From an uncultured Clostridia bacterium (GTDB lineage: Bacteria; Bacillota; Clostridia; TANB77; CAG-508), in assembly GCA_944388045.1 (NCBI GenBank), contig CALXHG010000016.1, positions 1 to 44,986 on the forward strand: a stretch of 44,986 nt of DNA, read 5' to 3'. Positions 43,447 to 44,986 of the stretch are shown here, in pieces (positions within the stretch are counted from its first letter, which is position 1; every line of letters begins with the position of its first letter). The notes under the pieces are model-generated. The model was not told the DNA's origin. It searched no databases and was given only the letters and a program-made list of their open reading frames with translations. The position numbers and the translations under genes are program-made.

Positions 43447-44754
43447 TTATTGAATTTTATTTCCATCAAAATCAAAATTTACTTCTTCAGAATCATTGTA
43501 AATTCTAATTTTTCCATCAGATACTTCTGTTGTAGCATGTACCATTTCTAAAACATTTTCTAAATTTTTATTAAATATTGTTGTAGTATCTGTATCATTT
43601 TTTACACCTTGAAAAGCATTTGTTCCACTAATTTGTTGAATTAAATCATATTCACAATTAATTAAAACTTCATTTTTATCATTAATAATTCCATATTTAT
43701 TATTTTCTATTTTTATATAATATTGTGATGTTTCTGTTGATTCGATAATAGTTGTAAATGGTATATTTACTTCTTTTCCATTTTTATTATACACTTTTTG
43801 TTCTGTATCATTTTGTGCATATAGAAATACTCCCTGTATAATTAATGAATTAAATTCTGGTTTTAATATTTCTGTACCATTTTCATTAAAAGCTCCATAT
43901 TTTCCTGTTCTTTCTACAATAAAAACTTCAAGTTCACTATCATAATTTATAGATTGATATTGTGTATCAATAACTTTTGTATTATTAATAAATACTCCAA
44001 ATTGTCCATTAAATGAAGCAATTAAATATATATTATTTTTATTTTTAACATCTAATATTCTAGAAATTTGATTATATTCTAAATCTAATACTTTATTATA
44101 CTCATAATCATAATATCCATATCTAAATCCATCACTTGTAATTTTACTAACAATATATCCAGATTTTCTATATTCATCTTCTTCTGTATAAAATTCATCT
44201 GATTCAATTGAATCAAATACATCTTTTATTAGATTTTTTCCTTTTGTATCATATATCATATATTTGTTATTTTCTTTAACAATAAGTTCATTTTCCTTAT
44301 ATCCTAAACTATATATTTCATCATATTTAGCCTCTAAAATAACATTACCTGTAATAGATAATAAACCATATTTATCATTCTTTTTATATATTAATGCATT
44401 TTTTTCATAGACATCTTCTGAGATATTATTTAAACTTATTACATCAACATTATCATATTCATCAAAAATCTCTGTATTACTTTTATTTAATATCTTTTTC
44501 TGTTCTCCATTGTAACAAAAAAACACATCTCTATGTTCATTAGGTATAATTATTTTTTCATATTCTATTTGAATTATTGTTTCATTATTTTGATTTTTTA
44601 CTCCATATTTTCCGTTTTCTTCTATTAAACTATATATAATAGATTTATCTTCCACTTCTTCATTTATTTTTTCTTTATTGGGTAAATATATTGATAAACC
44701 TAATATTAATATAATAAATAAAATAAACATTATAATTTTTAATGTTTTTTTCAT
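43447..44754 (-). CDS. WG-repeat (KWG-like) exported protein
   Basis: This 435-residue protein has an N-terminal membrane anchor or signal (about 5-24), then about eight beta-rich repeats of 40-60 residues with a (K/Q)YG(L/V/A/I) core: ENGKYGVKNQNN, KNDKYGLLSITG, NGQFGVFINN, RTGKYGAFNENG and NNKYGIINDKN. Tyr or Phe replaces the usual Trp of WG repeats. Such repeats form extracellular beta-structures of unknown role. A promoter lies at 44806-44834. Confidence 0.85.
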   Translation of the reverse strand: MKKTLKIIMFILFIILILGLSIYLPNKEKINEEVEDKSIIYSLIEENGKYGVKNQNNETIIQIEYEKIIIPNEHRDVFFCYNGEQKKILNKSNTEIFDEYDNVDVISLNNISEDVYEKNALIYKKNDKYGLLSITGNVILEAKYDEIYSLGYKENELIVKENNKYMIYDTKGKNLIKDVFDSIESDEFYTEEDEYRKSGYIVSKITSDGFRYGYYDYEYNKVLDLEYNQISRILDVKNKNNIYLIASFNGQFGVFINNTKVIDTQYQSINYDSELEVFIVERTGKYGAFNENGTEILKPEFNSLIIQGVFLYAQNDTEQKVYNKNGKEVNIPFTTIIESTETSQYYIKIENNKYGIINDKNEVLINCEYDLIQQISGTNAFQGVKNDTDTTTIFNKNLENVLEMVHATTEVSDGKIRIYNDSEEVNFDFDGNKIQ

Positions 44755-44805
44755 CTATTGGCTCCTCTCACATGTTTTTTAGTCAAATCTTTACAGTATA
44801 AAATT

Positions 44806-44834
44806 ATTTTACTATTTTATTTTCCTTTTTTCAA
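44806..44834 (-). promoter_or_regulatory. Promoter of the WG-repeat gene
   Basis: On the minus strand TTGAAA (44834-44829), 17 bases, TAAAAT (44811-44806). About 20 bases upstream lies the word ACTTTTCATG (44866-44855 region), the same 10-mer found twice in the agrB operator, inside an imperfect palindrome. Confidence 0.55.
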
Positions 44835-44935
44835 CACTTTTTACTAAACTTTCACATGAAAAGTTACCATATAATTGTCTTAAATAAAATATAATATGGT
44901 TTAAAATTGTTGTTACAGTTCAGTAGGAAATTTTG

Positions 44936-44973
44936 ATATATTAATAATAAATAAATTTTGAATACGATTGGAG
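44936..44973 (+). repeat. 38-bp dispersed repeat, copy 2
   Basis: Matches 20478-20515 at 36 of 38 positions. It is followed by GGAGG and the right edge of the window, so a plus-strand gene might begin just outside. The rest of 44755-44986 holds only the WG-repeat promoter. Confidence 0.6.
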
Positions 44974-44986
44974 GAAATTTAGAATT

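Noticed and set aside
1..44986. Prophage, insertion sequence, toxin-antitoxin, restriction or CRISPR-Cas system
   Set aside because: No integrase, transposase, phage structural, nuclease-methylase or Cas signature was seen in any frame; no tRNA fold was recognised either.

Overview
The window looks like a very AT-rich (GC judged by eye at roughly 20-25 %) endospore-forming member of the Clostridia, probably a gut-type lineage. The evidence is a forespore sigma factor (sigG), sporulation genes (yqfC, yqfD, a YlmC/YmxH protein, pdaA), clostridial-type gene order, strong Shine-Dalgarno (SD) sequences with some TTG/GTG starts, and an agr-type quorum-sensing locus. No tRNA, rRNA, CRISPR array, phage or insertion sequence was recognised. 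Most genes are on the minus strand.

Layout. 1-7.3 kb (minus): a YlmC-type PRC-barrel gene, sigG, a DUF3048 protein, ybeY, an unrecognised 400-residue protein, yqfD, yqfC and pdaA. 7.4-14.2 kb: a split agr circuit. A LytTR response regulator and a GHKL kinase (plus strand) are separated from agrD and agrB (minus strand) by a minus-strand ABC transporter (MacB/LolD-like ATPase plus an FtsX-type permease with two modules). agrD is only 39 codons, and candidate LytTR operators lie upstream of agrB. 14.3-19.1 kb: a small membrane protein, then murD-prmC-whiA-hemW. 19.1-19.6 kb holds a 30-codon asparagine-rich micro-gene. 19.6-24.9 kb: holA-addB-pgeF. 25-30 kb: pilin-like gene, murB, yvcK and a glycogen-debranching enzyme. 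30.2-31.7 kb (plus): nfeD and an SPFH protein. 31.9-33.2 kb: a cation-efflux protein and a TIGR04086 membrane protein. 33.3-36.7 kb: tig-clpP-clpX. 36.8-39.7 kb: comM-dprA-yraN. 39.9-41.7 kb (plus): a class B penicillin-binding protein. 41.8-44.8 kb: an unknown protein, a patatin-like lipase and a WG-repeat protein.

How it fits together. Most genes are housekeeping: peptidoglycan precursors (murB, murD), cell-wall synthesis (PBP), protein quality control (tig/clpP/clpX), recombination and DNA uptake (addB, dprA, comM), replication (holA) and late sporulation. The accessory interest is the agr locus wrapped around an ABC transporter. Regulation readable from the sequence includes an 18-bp hairpin that buries the sigG ribosome-binding site, several near-consensus sigma-A promoters, many intrinsic terminators, and a dispersed terminator-associated repeat.

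Several genes have unusual neighbours or motifs. phoH is absent from its usual place between yqfD and ybeY. rapZ is absent between murB and yvcK, and this YvcK has lost its usual ligand-binding motifs. A fossil of a second ylmC 3' end lies beside the intact gene. An unknown gene appears to have an AUA codon where its start should be.
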